A DNA stretch of 64,000 nucleotides from contig PCDL01000001.1 in NCBI GenBank assembly GCA_002778095.1, positions 3,472,001-3,536,000 on the forward strand, in the 5' to 3' direction. The notes under the pieces are model-generated. The model made no database searches. It had not been told where the DNA came from and worked only from the letters and a program-made list of their open reading frames with translations. Of this stretch, positions 20,434 through 31,568 are shown one piece after another; within the stretch, counting starts at the first letter, position 1, and the number at the start of each line of letters is the position of its first letter. Source of the stretch: Fragosphaeria purpurea (lineage: Eukaryota; Ascomycota; Sordariomycetes; Ophiostomatales; Ophiostomataceae). The position numbers and the translations under genes were made by a program.

Positions 20434-20944
20434 GTTGATGGCCGTGGGTGGCTGCTACCTATATTGATGCACCATATCATCGCGTACCGCGATTGCTTGG
20501 TTGATACCGTGCGACGATATAGAAACTGGATAGCGTACAATAAATAGATCCATCCATCCTTAACATCTGAACGATCTCTCTGCCTCCCAAAGCTTCCCCC
20601 CACACGCAGTATGCCGTTCCACAGGCCCTGCACAGTGCAGCCTCTCCAAGGTACGATTTAGGTGGTAAGGGGCCAGCGGCCTGCCCGTCATACTGCATCG
20701 TCCAAGCTGGTATCACGCAGCTGCCCAGTTGCTTCAATGATCTTGTTCCCAAAATCCGGAATGGACCCGATTGGCCCTCGTCCTGATGCTGTGAGGCTAA
20801 AATTTCTAGGCTCGCATCCACCTACGAGCCGTTACCAACGGCGTCGGAGCGGATGGAAAATGCCGTGGAAGAAGGTAAGTATCTGCTGAAGCCGATGGCT
20901 GTAGTTTGTTGGATAGAAGGCGTGCGTATCACGGTAAAGTCTTT
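20434..20944. other. Convergent intergenic region
   Basis: 511 bp between the convergent nucleoside hydrolase and PYM genes. It holds two 3' regions. I see no ORF with recognisable motifs and no repeat. Confidence 0.4.
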
Positions 20945-21643
20945 TCACGTCGTCTTGCCGCCATCCTTCTCTGCTGCCGTCTTCGGCTCGCCTTCGGCGT
21001 CGAGTCCAAGCGCCTCTAGCTCGCGGATCAGTTCGTTGATCCGGATGACTTTGGCAATCTGCTCGGGTAGCAGCGCCCCGCCACCGTCTCGTTTGCTTTT
21101 GAGCTCTTTGGCCTGCTTGAGCTTTTTTCTCAGACCGCGGGCCTTCTTTTCGCGCTCTGCCTCAGGGTCGATCTCCGTAGTAGGGGCAGAAGTGGCAGCA
21201 GTCGCGGGGGCGGCGGTGTTCGTGGTAGCAGTGGTAGGACCTAGTACGGCCCGTCCGCCCGCGTCGTTGCCGGTTGATGCCGTGTCTGCCACGGCTGCCG
21301 CCGCCGCCGCTGCCCGCTTGCGTGCTTCGCGCCGCTTTGCATTCTTATTGCCACTGCCGGCCGCTCCATCGCCCGTGCCAGCACCAGGCCCGGTACCGCC
21401 GCTTTGCCCCGCCTGGCCGATTTCGGCTTTGAGGGCCTCGGCGCCCGGAACACCGCCCTTGTAACGGTTGCGGAAACTCTCGGCTGTGCGGTTCTTATAG
21501 AGCGCAACGTCCTCGGGCGGCTGGTACCCCGGCCGAATCTTGATGGCCTTCCGAGTGCTTCCGTCGGCGCGCGTAGACTCGGGAATGTGGCGCTCTCCGC
21601 TCTTGTCGGTGATGATGCCGGCTGTAGTTGGCTGGGAAGACAT
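20945..21643 (-). CDS. PYM homolog (partner of Y14-Mago, exon junction complex disassembly)
   Basis: An intronless 232-residue protein. The N-terminus has the Mago-Y14 binding signature: SGERHIPESTRADGSTRK, then IKIRPGYQPPEDVALYKN (about residues 13-50), the order seen in PYM/WIBG proteins. The rest is Ala/Thr/Gly-rich and probably disordered, with a Lys/Arg-rich helical segment (EREKKARGLRKKLKQAKELK) near the C-terminus. In animals PYM strips exon junction complexes from mRNA at the ribosome; the same role is inferred here and fits an intron-rich genome. Thirteen extra codons could extend it to 21682, but they read a phenylalanine run from a poly-A tract and are rejected. Confidence 0.85.
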   Translation of the reverse strand: MSSQPTTAGIITDKSGERHIPESTRADGSTRKAIKIRPGYQPPEDVALYKNRTAESFRNRYKGGVPGAEALKAEIGQAGQSGGTGPGAGTGDGAAGSGNKNAKRREARKRAAAAAAAVADTASTGNDAGGRAVLGPTTATTNTAAPATAATSAPTTEIDPEAEREKKARGLRKKLKQAKELKSKRDGGGALLPEQIAKVIRINELIRELEALGLDAEGEPKTAAEKDGGKTT

Positions 21644-22367
21644 TGTGAGTGTCCGCGCAAAAAAAAAAAAAAAAGGTAGCAATCGGGCCTTCTGGCCTTT
21701 CTGTACTTGAGACTTTCAACTGATTTGCGAGGCTGTATGTTGGATTGGCACGGTGGGCAAATTTTCAGTGCAGGAGAGCAGGGGGGTAGCAATTGACAGG
21801 CACCAAGATCGCGCCAGACCCCTCTTTCCCCGTTCAGGGGCCAAAAGTGAAATGCAATAAAACCACATAAAAAGGATTCTGACGCCGCATAGTTTGCGCC
21901 TTTGATTTGGGTGTTCGACTAACAAAAAAATCTATAAAATATGTCTCATGCGTTCTTTTGTTGCTTTATCCTTTCAGAAGTCTCTACCCCATAAACACCA
22001 GGTCCGGCAAACAGAGCACTCTTTAATTGCGCGTTTATATCATGATGTATTACTTAGACATAAAACATGTAATTAAGCCTATATTTTGGATACTTGCATA
22101 ACGTGAAGCTTAGGCCAATCAGATGCCCGAAATTGCTCATAAGGCCAGGCGGCCGGCGCGAAAAAAATAAAGGCTTCAATAAGCGAAATTTCCCGAAGAT
22201 TGTCAAACCACGCAAATGCCCACACATTCCGCAAAGCAACCCGCGATTCACCATACGTCTTCCTCGACCGACAGACGTCCATTGACCGTTGATTCTTCGA
22301 AGAGCGAAGCGTCTCGTTTGCTTCTTTTGTTTTTATAGCCGTTCACCACACAAAAATTGCCGTCACA
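21644..22367. promoter_or_regulatory. Divergent promoter region PYM / QCR9
   Basis: 724 bp, AT-rich, between two leftward/rightward genes. It starts with a 15-16 base A tract (~21659-21674) just upstream of PYM. No coding support. Confidence 0.45.
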
Positions 22368-23019
22368 ATGGTGCGTTTGATTCCGAGAGCTGGCAGTTTG
22401 GCGCCGTGCTTGAGAGGGGCTTTCTCTCCCCAGCGTCCAGTCCGGTTTATGTTTCCCTGTTTCGCGGTGCCATTGCTGACTTGCTGCCCGTTTTTCTCGT
22501 TCACATAGGCTTCTGGTTCCATCTACAAGCAAGTTCTTCCCCGTGCCTGTTGTCCGGCCGACCGCGGCTTTAGTATGACGATGCTTCCTGCGGATCCATT
22601 CTAATGCGCCTGTCACAAATTAGTCTCCTGTTCCGCCGGAACTACTCCATGCTCACGGTTGTTTTTGGTGCTGCTTTCGCCTTCCAGATGTAAGCAATGT
22701 GTGACACCTTGAGGACAGACCGCTGGGAAGGAATTCGGCCGTACAGGTGCTGTTTCGGCGCGTGCCGTGTGGCGACACACCGCCGGAGCCTTACCTGCCA
22801 GGAATTGCGGATAGTGAGCTAAACTCGCGTCTGATGCGTTTAGGTCTTATGACACCGGCATGAACAAGATTTGGGACAACATCAACCGCGGCGTAAGGAC
22901 ATTTTCTGGAACCCTCTTTCCCTGCATCTGTTTTCTCGGGCTGACAACACCGCGTCTAGCGGCAATGGAAGGACATTCGGGCGAAGTACGTCGAGGCAAG
23001 TGACGAGGACGAGGAATAA
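22368..23019 (+). CDS. QCR9: Ubiquinol-cytochrome c reductase subunit 9 (complex III), 5 exons
   Basis: A tiny spliced gene with no long ORF. Exons are 22368-22370 (the ATG alone), 22509-22528, 22624-22689, 22844-22892 and 22960-23019, coding 65 aa, the usual QCR9 size. Intron 1 is 138 bp (GTGCGT...TAG). Intron 2 is 95 bp and begins GCAAGT, the consensus of GC-AG introns, with branch CTAAT. Intron 3 is 154 bp (GTAAGC) and intron 4 is 67 bp (GTAAGG). The product aligns without gaps to the family: SIYNLLFRRNYS, one membrane segment MLTVVFGAAFAFQM, then NKIWDNINRGRQWKDIRAKY and an acidic tail. It is an inner-membrane subunit needed for bc1 complex assembly and stability near the Rieske protein. 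The GC-AG choice is the only one that gives correct phase and length. Confidence 0.9.
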
Positions 23020-24105
23020 GGGATGCATCCAAAGGGGTTTAACGGAGCAGAAAAGTGAGCTGGATAGACGTTGGCTGTCGAAGCATCAAGAGTCCGTCTT
23101 CTCGGGACCGCGGTCCCCGAGAAGACGACAGCTGTACAAAATACGAGTTGAAGACAGAAAATATCGATTACATCATGGCGAACCAATAGAAACAGCGTTG
23201 TTGTCGAGCGCCTCGCGACGAGGGTGTCGCAGCACTTCACGGAAAGCAGAAAACATTCGCTCTGTTCTGCCCTTGTCTTCGGCTATGAACACGTGACGGC
23301 ATGCGCAAAAGGACATATGTCCACCAGCGAAGGACACGAAGAACGTTGTTCAACGAGCAGCAGCAAGACAATTAGTCGTATGTGAACATGACTGCGTTTT
23401 GCCATGTCCCTTTCAATGAACTGTCTGCGTCGTATTCCTGTGCCTTTTTGCCCCGTAGTCGTGATTACACATGTACTTACTCCTTAGGCGATGTCCTACC
23501 GCTTCAGCTGCTGTGTTGCTGCTGTCTACCTGCTGAATAATAAGCTCCCGCCACGCAACCGGTGGTCTTTTGCCTCTGAAACCCCGCAACCCGCCACCTT
23601 CTAACTGTCCAGCCAACGCCCCTTCCTCGCCAAACGGGAACCCCCCACCTGCTTGGAAGCATGTTTTCAGGGTGGAAGCGTAAAGACCTAAAACACTAAT
23701 CAATACATAACCAAAGACGTGACGAAAATCGCGAGACCGAGCAAAACAAAAGCTTCACGAAACGAGGCCAGAACAAAAACGTTTTCCGCCTTGCTTGCTT
23801 CTTCAAAACACGGACACAAAACTTCTTTGCATTTTCGCTTCTTTGCTTGTTCTCTCATTGTTTTTTTTTGCATTTCAACAACGTCAAGACACACATCTAA
23901 TCAACGCTACCATTTCTGCAACGACACATCTAGAGCTGAATCCAGAGCTCCATCGCCGAGTCAACAGGTGGACAAAGACAAAGGACCAATCCGATCCGAG
24001 TTTCTTAGCTTGGCCACTGTTTTCCTGGCACCCATGTATCGATCTCTCCCAACTTGACCAACCGCTGTCGAATCCGACCGACCGACTCCTTCTTTCTTGG
24101 CGGCC
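23020..24105. other. Spacer: QCR9 3' region and UBR1 upstream region
   Basis: 1,086 bp with no gene I can support. A strong inverted repeat (23096-23126) lies 76 bp past the QCR9 stop. The right part, about 23700-24105, is pyrimidine-rich and CA-rich, consistent with a UBR1 promoter and leader. Confidence 0.45.
23096..23126. repeat. GC-rich inverted repeat (hairpin) after QCR9
   Basis: Two 10-base arms, GTCTTCTCGG and CCGAGAAGAC, are exact reverse complements. They flank an internal palindrome GACCGCGGTC plus one extra C. The whole 31-base unit could form a very stable stem or a cruciform. It lies in the probable 3' UTR of QCR9. Confidence 0.8.
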
Positions 24106-27100
24106 ATGGACTTGTCCATGACGACCCAGGAGCAGCAGCTCTGTCAGTTTCTGATGGGGCTGCCTGCGCGGTACTCGTACCGCTATACGGAACAGGCTTC
24201 CAAAGATCTCCTTAGCAGTCTTTTCTGGTGCATGGCTGGGACCAACTCCCAGTTCATGGACCTTTTCTTTCCCACGACCGGCGGTCCGCTAAGAGGAGGC
24301 ACGCTCAAACTCCGCGAGGCTCAGGGAGCCTTGAACGGTGCCGAGTACACGGAGGCTGCGCGCGGCCATGCTTGTGGACACATTTTCCGGCCGGGCGAGG
24401 CCACGTATTCGTGCAAAACGTGCGGGACCGACGACACCTGCTGTCTGTGCAGTCGCTGCTTCGAGGCCACCGACCACCGCGACCACATGGTGCGGATCAG
24501 CGTTTCGCCCGGCAACAGCGGCTGCTGCGACTGCGGCGACCCCGAGGCCTGGAAGACGCCCATGTTCTGCACCATTCACTCTACCTGGGAGGACGGTCGG
24601 AGAGCCAAGGACAAGGGCAAGGCCGCCGTCGGCACGCCCGCCGAGCTCGAGGCCAACATCCGCATGACCATCGGCCGCGTTCTCGATTTCATGTGCGATG
24701 TCATTTCGTGCTCGCCCGAGCAGCTGCGCCAGACCAAGACCCTGCAATCGATCCAGCAAGACGAGCGGATGTCGCGTCTGTCTGCCACCTACGGGGGCGG
24801 CGATGCTGGTCCACCGGACGAGTACGCCGTTCTGCTGTGGAACGACGAGAAGCACACCGTGGCGGATGTCGCGCACCAAGTGGCTAGAGCCTGCAATACG
24901 ACAATGACCGACGGCTTTGCGCGTGCCTGGGAGACCAATGAGTTTGGCCGCAGTCTTGTCATGCATTCTTCCAGCATCGAGACCCTTCTGGGCGTGGCCC
25001 ATATTCTCGAGCACATCAAAGTCACGGTGACCATTAGGTCGTCGCGCGATACGTTCCGGGAACAAATGTGTGGCACCATCATCGAGTGGCTTGGCGACAT
25101 TTCTGGCTGCAGTGTGGGCGACGATCACGACATTCTCCGCCGTGTCGTGTGTGAAGAACTGCTCAGGCCGTGGCGGAAAGGCAGTCCAGCGAGTCACGCC
25201 ATCGTGGGTGAAAACGGCATTGACGACGAAGAGGTGATGTCACAGAATGGCGACGAACCGTACAGTCGCGTGTTTGCGCATGAGGTGGATTTAATACGAA
25301 TCCGGCGAGCCCAGGCTGCGGCGGCGGCGCGGGGAAACGACGAAGCCGACGATGACGACGAGGATGAGGAGGACGAAGATGATAACGAGGACGACGATGA
25401 CGACGACGAGGTGGAGGGAAATAGAATTGGAAATGATGACGACGATGACGACGACGGCCGTGATGATGGTGACACCGCGACGTTGGAAGAAGTCATTCTT
25501 GCGGCGTTGACGGCGGCAAGAAACGACGAGGCCGTCGACGGGACGGGGGACGACGTCATGATGATCGACGTGCAACCAGAACCCACGAACGCCGATGTAG
25601 CTGCGAGGGCTGCTGCCGGAACCACCGAGCGGGCCAACGTCGTCGATGCTGATACGGACGCGTGGCAGACGTCTGTGGATCAGCTGGAGGAGGACGAAGC
25701 CACCTTGGCCGGCTACCCACCACCACCGCCACCGCCGCCGCCGTCTAGGCCGTCGCGCGCCTCCATCTCGCATCTGCCCGAAGTCCCTTCGATGTTCAAT
25801 GCGTCCCATGCTGCTGCGAACGCTTCTGGGGCAGCTCTTGGTGCCACCCCCACACCCACCACCACCACCACCACCACCACGACGCGTCGTAGCGTTCGGG
25901 ATCGCGATATTACGCCGTCTGACTCCGACACAGCTGAACCGCTGATTGCTACAGCAGCCTATGCAAAATCCGGCCTGGACGTCCCCAAGACGCCTGGCAA
26001 CCAGCAGGTGGAGAAGGCGCAGCCGCCCAGCCCAGGCCGCTATTGGCTCGGCGTTCCGTCTGCTTACACGGAGTGCGAGGGCGTACCGCCTGCGGAAGAC
26101 CTCTTCCAACGAGTGCGCTTGGACTGGCTGATTCTGTTCGACTTACGCATGTGGAAGAAGGTGCGCAATGACTTGCGCTCGCTGTACATATCGACTGTCG
26201 TCACGATTCCCGAATTCAAGCGCGTCCTCGGCCTCCGGTTTGCGGGACTCTACACCACGCTGGCTCAACTGTATCTGATCGGCGACCGTGAACCCGATCA
26301 CTCCATCATCAACATCTCTCTCCAAATGCTCACGACGCCCTCGATCACGGCCGAGATTGTTGAGCGGGGAAATTTCCTCACGAGCCTCATGGCCATTCTG
26401 TACACTTTCCTGACGACGCGCCAGGTCGGTCACCCGTGGGATGTTTCGTCGAACGCCGTGTTGGCTTTCGACTCCGGTTCCGTCACAAACCGCCGCATGT
26501 ACCATTTCTTCGTGGATTTGAAGTACCTGTTTAGTTCACCCCATGTCCAGGAGTGCTTGCGGACGGAAGACCGCTACATGATGCAGTTCCTCGACCTCGT
26601 GAAATTGCATCAAGGCATCTGTCCCAACACGCGCGCGGTTGGCGAGCACGTCGAGTACGAGACGGACACGTGGATCAGTGCCTCGCTGATTACGCGCGAA
26701 ATCAATCGATTGTGCCGGCAATTCTCGGACGCGTTCCGGAACCTGCGCGACGCCGACTTTGAGTATTTGGCCCGTGCCATCCGTTTTGCTGCAAAGACCG
26801 TCATTGTCAACTCCATCGGAGCAGAGCTTCAGCGGTTCAGCCAGGCCGAAATTCGCGACGAGGTACGCTTCAAAACGCTGTCGGACTTCGAGTTTGACCG
26901 CCCGGGCGCTCGCTACGACGTGGTCCGCTTTTGCGTTGAGGAGCAGCCGATCAGCTTTCACCACGCGTTGCACTATACCCTGTCGTGGCTTGTGGAGTGC
27001 GGCAAGTCCATGTCCCGTGAAAACTTGCGTGCTCTGCTTTTCTTCACGTCGCAGGAGCTCAAGACGCCCCCCCGTTCGATGGGCCGCAAGCTCTTGCCTC

Positions 27101-30100
27101 GCCGCGACTACAGCCCTGAGGACTATCTCATGGCCGCCTTTGACTATCCGCTGCGCGTGTGTGCTTGGCTGGCTCAGATGAAGGCCGGGATGTGGGTGCG
27201 CAACGGTATCAGCCTGCGCCACCAAGCCGGGACGTACAGAGGCGTGAGCCAGCGGGACGTCGCACACCACCGTGACATTTTTCTCTTGCAGACTGCTTTG
27301 GTGATTTGCAATCCGAGCCGTGTTCTCGCTTCCATCATCGACCGGTACGGCATGGAACGATGGGTGAAGGGCATTTTCGAGCAGAAGGCGGAGGCACAGG
27401 ACGACTCGCAAAATCTCGACGTTGTCGAGGACATGGTGCATCTGCTCATTGTTCTCATTAGCGATCGGACGTCACTGATCGAGACGGAAGACGACGCCGC
27501 CACGCAGCTGCTCTCTTTGCGGCGTGACATTGTTCACGTCCTGTGTTTCAAGCCGCTATCGTACTCGGAAATCTGCAATAAGCTGCCCGACCGGTTCCAA
27601 GAACAGGAGAACTTTCAGCATGTGCTTGAAGAGATGGCAACGTACAAGGCGCCTGACGGTAATGCCGATGTGGGCACGTTTGAGCTCAATCCGCGCTACA
27701 TCGAGGAAGTTGATCCTTACATTGCGCACTACAACAAAAACCAACGCGAAGAATCCGAGACGGCATACCGCAAGTGGATGGCCAAGAAGACTGGACGACC
27801 AGTGGAATCCATTGTCTACGAACCAAAGTTGCGGCCCATCACGTCTGGGGTTTTTGCGTCTCTGTCGAGCGTCACGAGCACTGGCGTTTTCGCCCAGCTT
27901 GTCTACTATTCCTTGCTGTACCCCCTGATTGCGCCGCGGTTGACGCCGACTGTTCCCTTCACCCGCGTCGAAACCTTCTTGCAGGTCGTTCTGCATCTTG
28001 TGCTGATTGCCATCGCGGAGGACAAGTCGAGTGAGCAGCTGTATAACGACGCAGGCGGTGGTACAGAGCAGCACGGCAACGGCGGAAGCAACGCGCACGA
28101 TGCCAAGGCCTCGTTCATTTACCTCGCTTTGACGCAGAAGGCACGCAGCAACTTTATGCCGGAGGCGCCCGCAGCGAAAACCATTGTGTCGTTGTTGGAA
28201 ATGATGTCGACCAAGGACGAATTCAAAGCGTGCCATGCGAAAATCACCTTGATTCTCAAGCGCATGCGGCAAAAACGGCCGCAGAATTTCGAGTCCGCGT
28301 ATGCCCAGCTTGGCGTGCCCGTGGACCGCATCAGCACAGCGTCGCCTGCCTACAACGGCAACGGAAACGAGGAACGGGAGCGGAAGAAGCGTGCGGCGCT
28401 CGACCGCCAGGCACGGGTCATGGCTCAATTTCAAGAGCAGCAGAAGAGCTTTTTGGAGAAACAGGGCGACATCGATTGGGGTGTCGTGGACGACGAAGAG
28501 GATGAGGATCTTGATGCGTCGCCTTCGATGCAAACCGAGCAGAAAAATCTTTGGAAGTACCCCAGCGGCACATGCATTTTGTGTCAAGAGAACACCGACG
28601 ATAGGCGGTTGTACGGCACATTTTCCTTCTTCACGGAAAGCCTAATTCTCCGGCAGACAGACCTCCAAAGTCCGGACTTTGTACGGGAGGCCGCTTCCAC
28701 GCCCAAAAACCTCGACAGGTCAGCGGAAGCCATTCGACCGTTTGGTGTAGCTCATGAAAATCGCCAGAAAATCGTCAAAATCGACGCCCATGGCGAGCCG
28801 TTTGAGACGGAAAGGCAGATAATTGGCAAAGGCTTCCCTTCAGAAAACTGCCTTTCCGGGCCCCTGTCCGCAGGCTGCGGACACATTATGCATCACCACT
28901 GCTTCGAAGCATACTTTGACGCAACCGTTCGGCGCCACCATCAGCAAATTGCTCGTCATCACCCCGAAGACACCGAGCGACTGGAGTTTGTCTGCCCGCT
29001 GTGCAAGGCACTTGGGAATGCGTTTCTGCCAATCGTGTGGAAGGGCAAGGAGGAGTCGTACCCCGGCGCCCTGCACCCGTCGGAGCCGTTTGCTAATTTC
29101 TTGGACGGCCATATGGCAAACACGGCTTTTTACGTCATGGGTGCGCCTCGTCCTCCCGACGACATGCAGAACTCATTCCGCACATACACCACGTCAACCA
29201 TGCTGGGCAACATAGCCGACAAATCCTCGCAGTTGATTATTGACGCATGGGAACCCTTACCACGTTTCGCGATGCTGTCGCAGTCTGCCTCCGGGTCGGG
29301 AACGCCTTTGAGTGCAATGTGGCCTCCTATCCCGGCGGGCTTGGCGGGCTCGGTTGTCGCCGGGGGTGGGGCGGGTACCGGCGGCAGCAGCACTCCTCTT
29401 GCGCCTCCGTCGCTCGGCAACCGATTGCTGGGGAACAACATGGCTCGTGATCTCGTTGCTGTGTATCGGCGTTTGAAAGAAACGCTGCGTATCAACGATC
29501 TTGTCTCGCAGCACAGCAACCTAGATTCTGATATGGCGGAGGATGAACTGCATAGCAGCGACACGCTGGCACGCGCGGTCGGGTTTTCAATCTCAGCAGT
29601 GGAGATCCAGCAGCGCGGCACTGATGCCGAATACGGCATGACGCTTTTGTCCAAGATTCCCGAGCAGTCGTTGACGCATTTGCGCATTCTCTGTGAGACG
29701 GTCACAGCATATATCGCGGTCGGAGCACAGCGACTTGCGGGCGACAACCGCATCGAGGCCGAGTACCGCCGCGACAGCGAGCGCCAGCATTGCCAACTCT
29801 TCATTGCCCAGTACATCGGCGAAGAGACCGACAACACGCGACAGCCGATCGACAATTATCCGCCGCTTCTCAGCGCCGATCCGTTTGTGTTCTTATGCGA
29901 ATGTGTCTTTGGTGTGATGACGGCCCGCCACATTGACATCGCACACTTGCTGCGCATGTGCTACCTCGCGGAGCTGGTCAAGGTCGTTTACCACATGGGG
30001 CGCAACATCCCCGTGTCCGTGTGGATCAACAGCTTGATGAACCGGCAACCCGATGGCGACATGGCGCTGGACAATTTTGCGCAGTTCTGTCTCGCGATCG

Positions 30101-31180
30101 CCCAGATGGATCTGGGTGCTCGCACGCAGTCAACCCCTCTAATCGACGCGTCCGTTCTTGCGACGGATTCGCTTGGCGACAACCGCGGGTTTGACCAAGA
30201 TGGTGTCAACACGCTTCCCGGCTACTACAGTTTCGTCAAGAAGTATGCGCTAGCCTTTTTGCGCAAGTCCGTGGTTCTGCTGTACGCCCAGTCAGGCGTC
30301 GATTTCAACAGCCACGTGTCGCCCGCGCCGGAGTTGGACGAGCTCGAGCGGCTCAGCGAGGTTCTGCGCCTGCCGTCGTTTGACGAAATGTGCACGTCCC
30401 TAACAGACCTGGGACCCAAGAACGGCTGGCCAACCTCGGTGCACCGGCTTGTGGGCGGCTGGGTGCGGCACAACTACCAGCATACCTTGAACCAACGGCT
30501 GCGAGAACAAGAAGGGCAAGCGTCGTCGGCGTCAGGGACCAAAGCGCTGAAAAAGGACCAGCCACAATTGCCAGAACAACCCAAGCTACCGCCCTCGGCG
30601 TTGCTGAGCCACCCAGGCATTTTCGAGTTGGTGGGCCTGCCAAAACACTACGACCAGCTTCTGGACGAGTGCACCCGATGCCGTTGCCCCACGACGGGGA
30701 AAGACGTGTCCGATCCAACAATCTGCTTACTTTGCGGTACCGTTTTCTGCGGCCAAGCGATCTGCTGCCTCAAGGACGAAAGGGTGGGCCGGCGGCGCAC
30801 GCGGCGGCGGATTGGCGGAGCGCAGCAGCATATGCGAAAGTAAGTTCAAGTCACACACGCATGCACAACACATTGAGCAGACAAAAACAGGTGATTAACA
30901 CAGTAGCAACAGGTGCCAAAAGAACATTGGCTTGTTCCTCAACATCCGCAAATGCTGCATCTATTACTTGCATCGGATGTCCGGGTCGTACGGGCAAACC
31001 CCGTACGTTGACAAGTACGGCGAGTCCGACATGGGTTTCCGGCACGGGCGGCCGCTGCTGTTGAACCAGCGGCGGTACGACTCCATGCTGCGGTCGTTGT
31101 GGCTGAGCCATGGCATCCCCAGCTTCATAAGCCGAAAGCTGGAAATGGACATCAACAACGGTGGCTGGGAAACGGTTTGA
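24106..31180 (+). CDS. UBR1: E3 ubiquitin-protein ligase UBR1 (N-recognin), 2 exons
   Basis: Predicted 2,333-residue RING E3 of the N-degron pathway, which binds destabilising N-terminal residues and, with an E2, targets proteins to the proteasome. Exons are 24106-30839 and 30913-31180 (73-bp intron, GTAAGT...CAG). The UBR box is at about residues 85-155 (CGHIFRPGEATYSCKTC through CCDCGDPEAW). A ClpS-like domain for bulky N-termini is at about 238-330 (YAVLLWNDEKHTV). Next is an unusually acidic Asp/Glu-rich and proline-rich linker (~410-640), then helical repeats. The RING-H2 is at about 1489-1633 (CILCQENTDD, CGHIMHHHCF, FVCPLCKALG), and the C-terminal UBR-autoinhibitory zinc region has CTRCRCPTTG, CLLCGTVFCGQ and GRPLLLNQRRYDSMLRSLW from exon 2. 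The start at 24106 is the first ATG in frame. Confidence 0.96.
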
Positions 31181-31568
31181 TCTAAATGTGTCTCACGAAA
31201 TCGTTTTCGTTCTTTTTGCATTTTTCAGCCTTGTTTTTCAGCGGAAGGGGGCAAGTGGAGTGGGGAGTGCCCTTCCGCTGCTTTTCTGCATCGTTTGAAA
31301 AAAAGGGCTTGTTTCTCGTGTCATTTTCGATGATTTGCATCTTTACATAGAAGACCATTGTTTACGCACTCCACCTGTGGACATAGAAAAAACGCTCTGA
31401 GACGTTTGAAGGCATGGCGGCCAGCGAATGGTCGCGAAAGACGGTCTCATACAATCAGCAACTTGATATTTCGTGCACAAGACTTGATTTTTTTTATGAT
31501 AGCCAAATGGGCACAGTCAATTCGTCGTTTTAATTTTTTGTCTCGTCTAAACCCTGTGATTCTTTGGC
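31181..31568. other. Convergent intergenic region UBR1 / SWD3
   Basis: 388 bp between two convergent genes; T-rich and AT-rich. It holds both 3' regions. No ORF or repeat of note. Confidence 0.4.
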
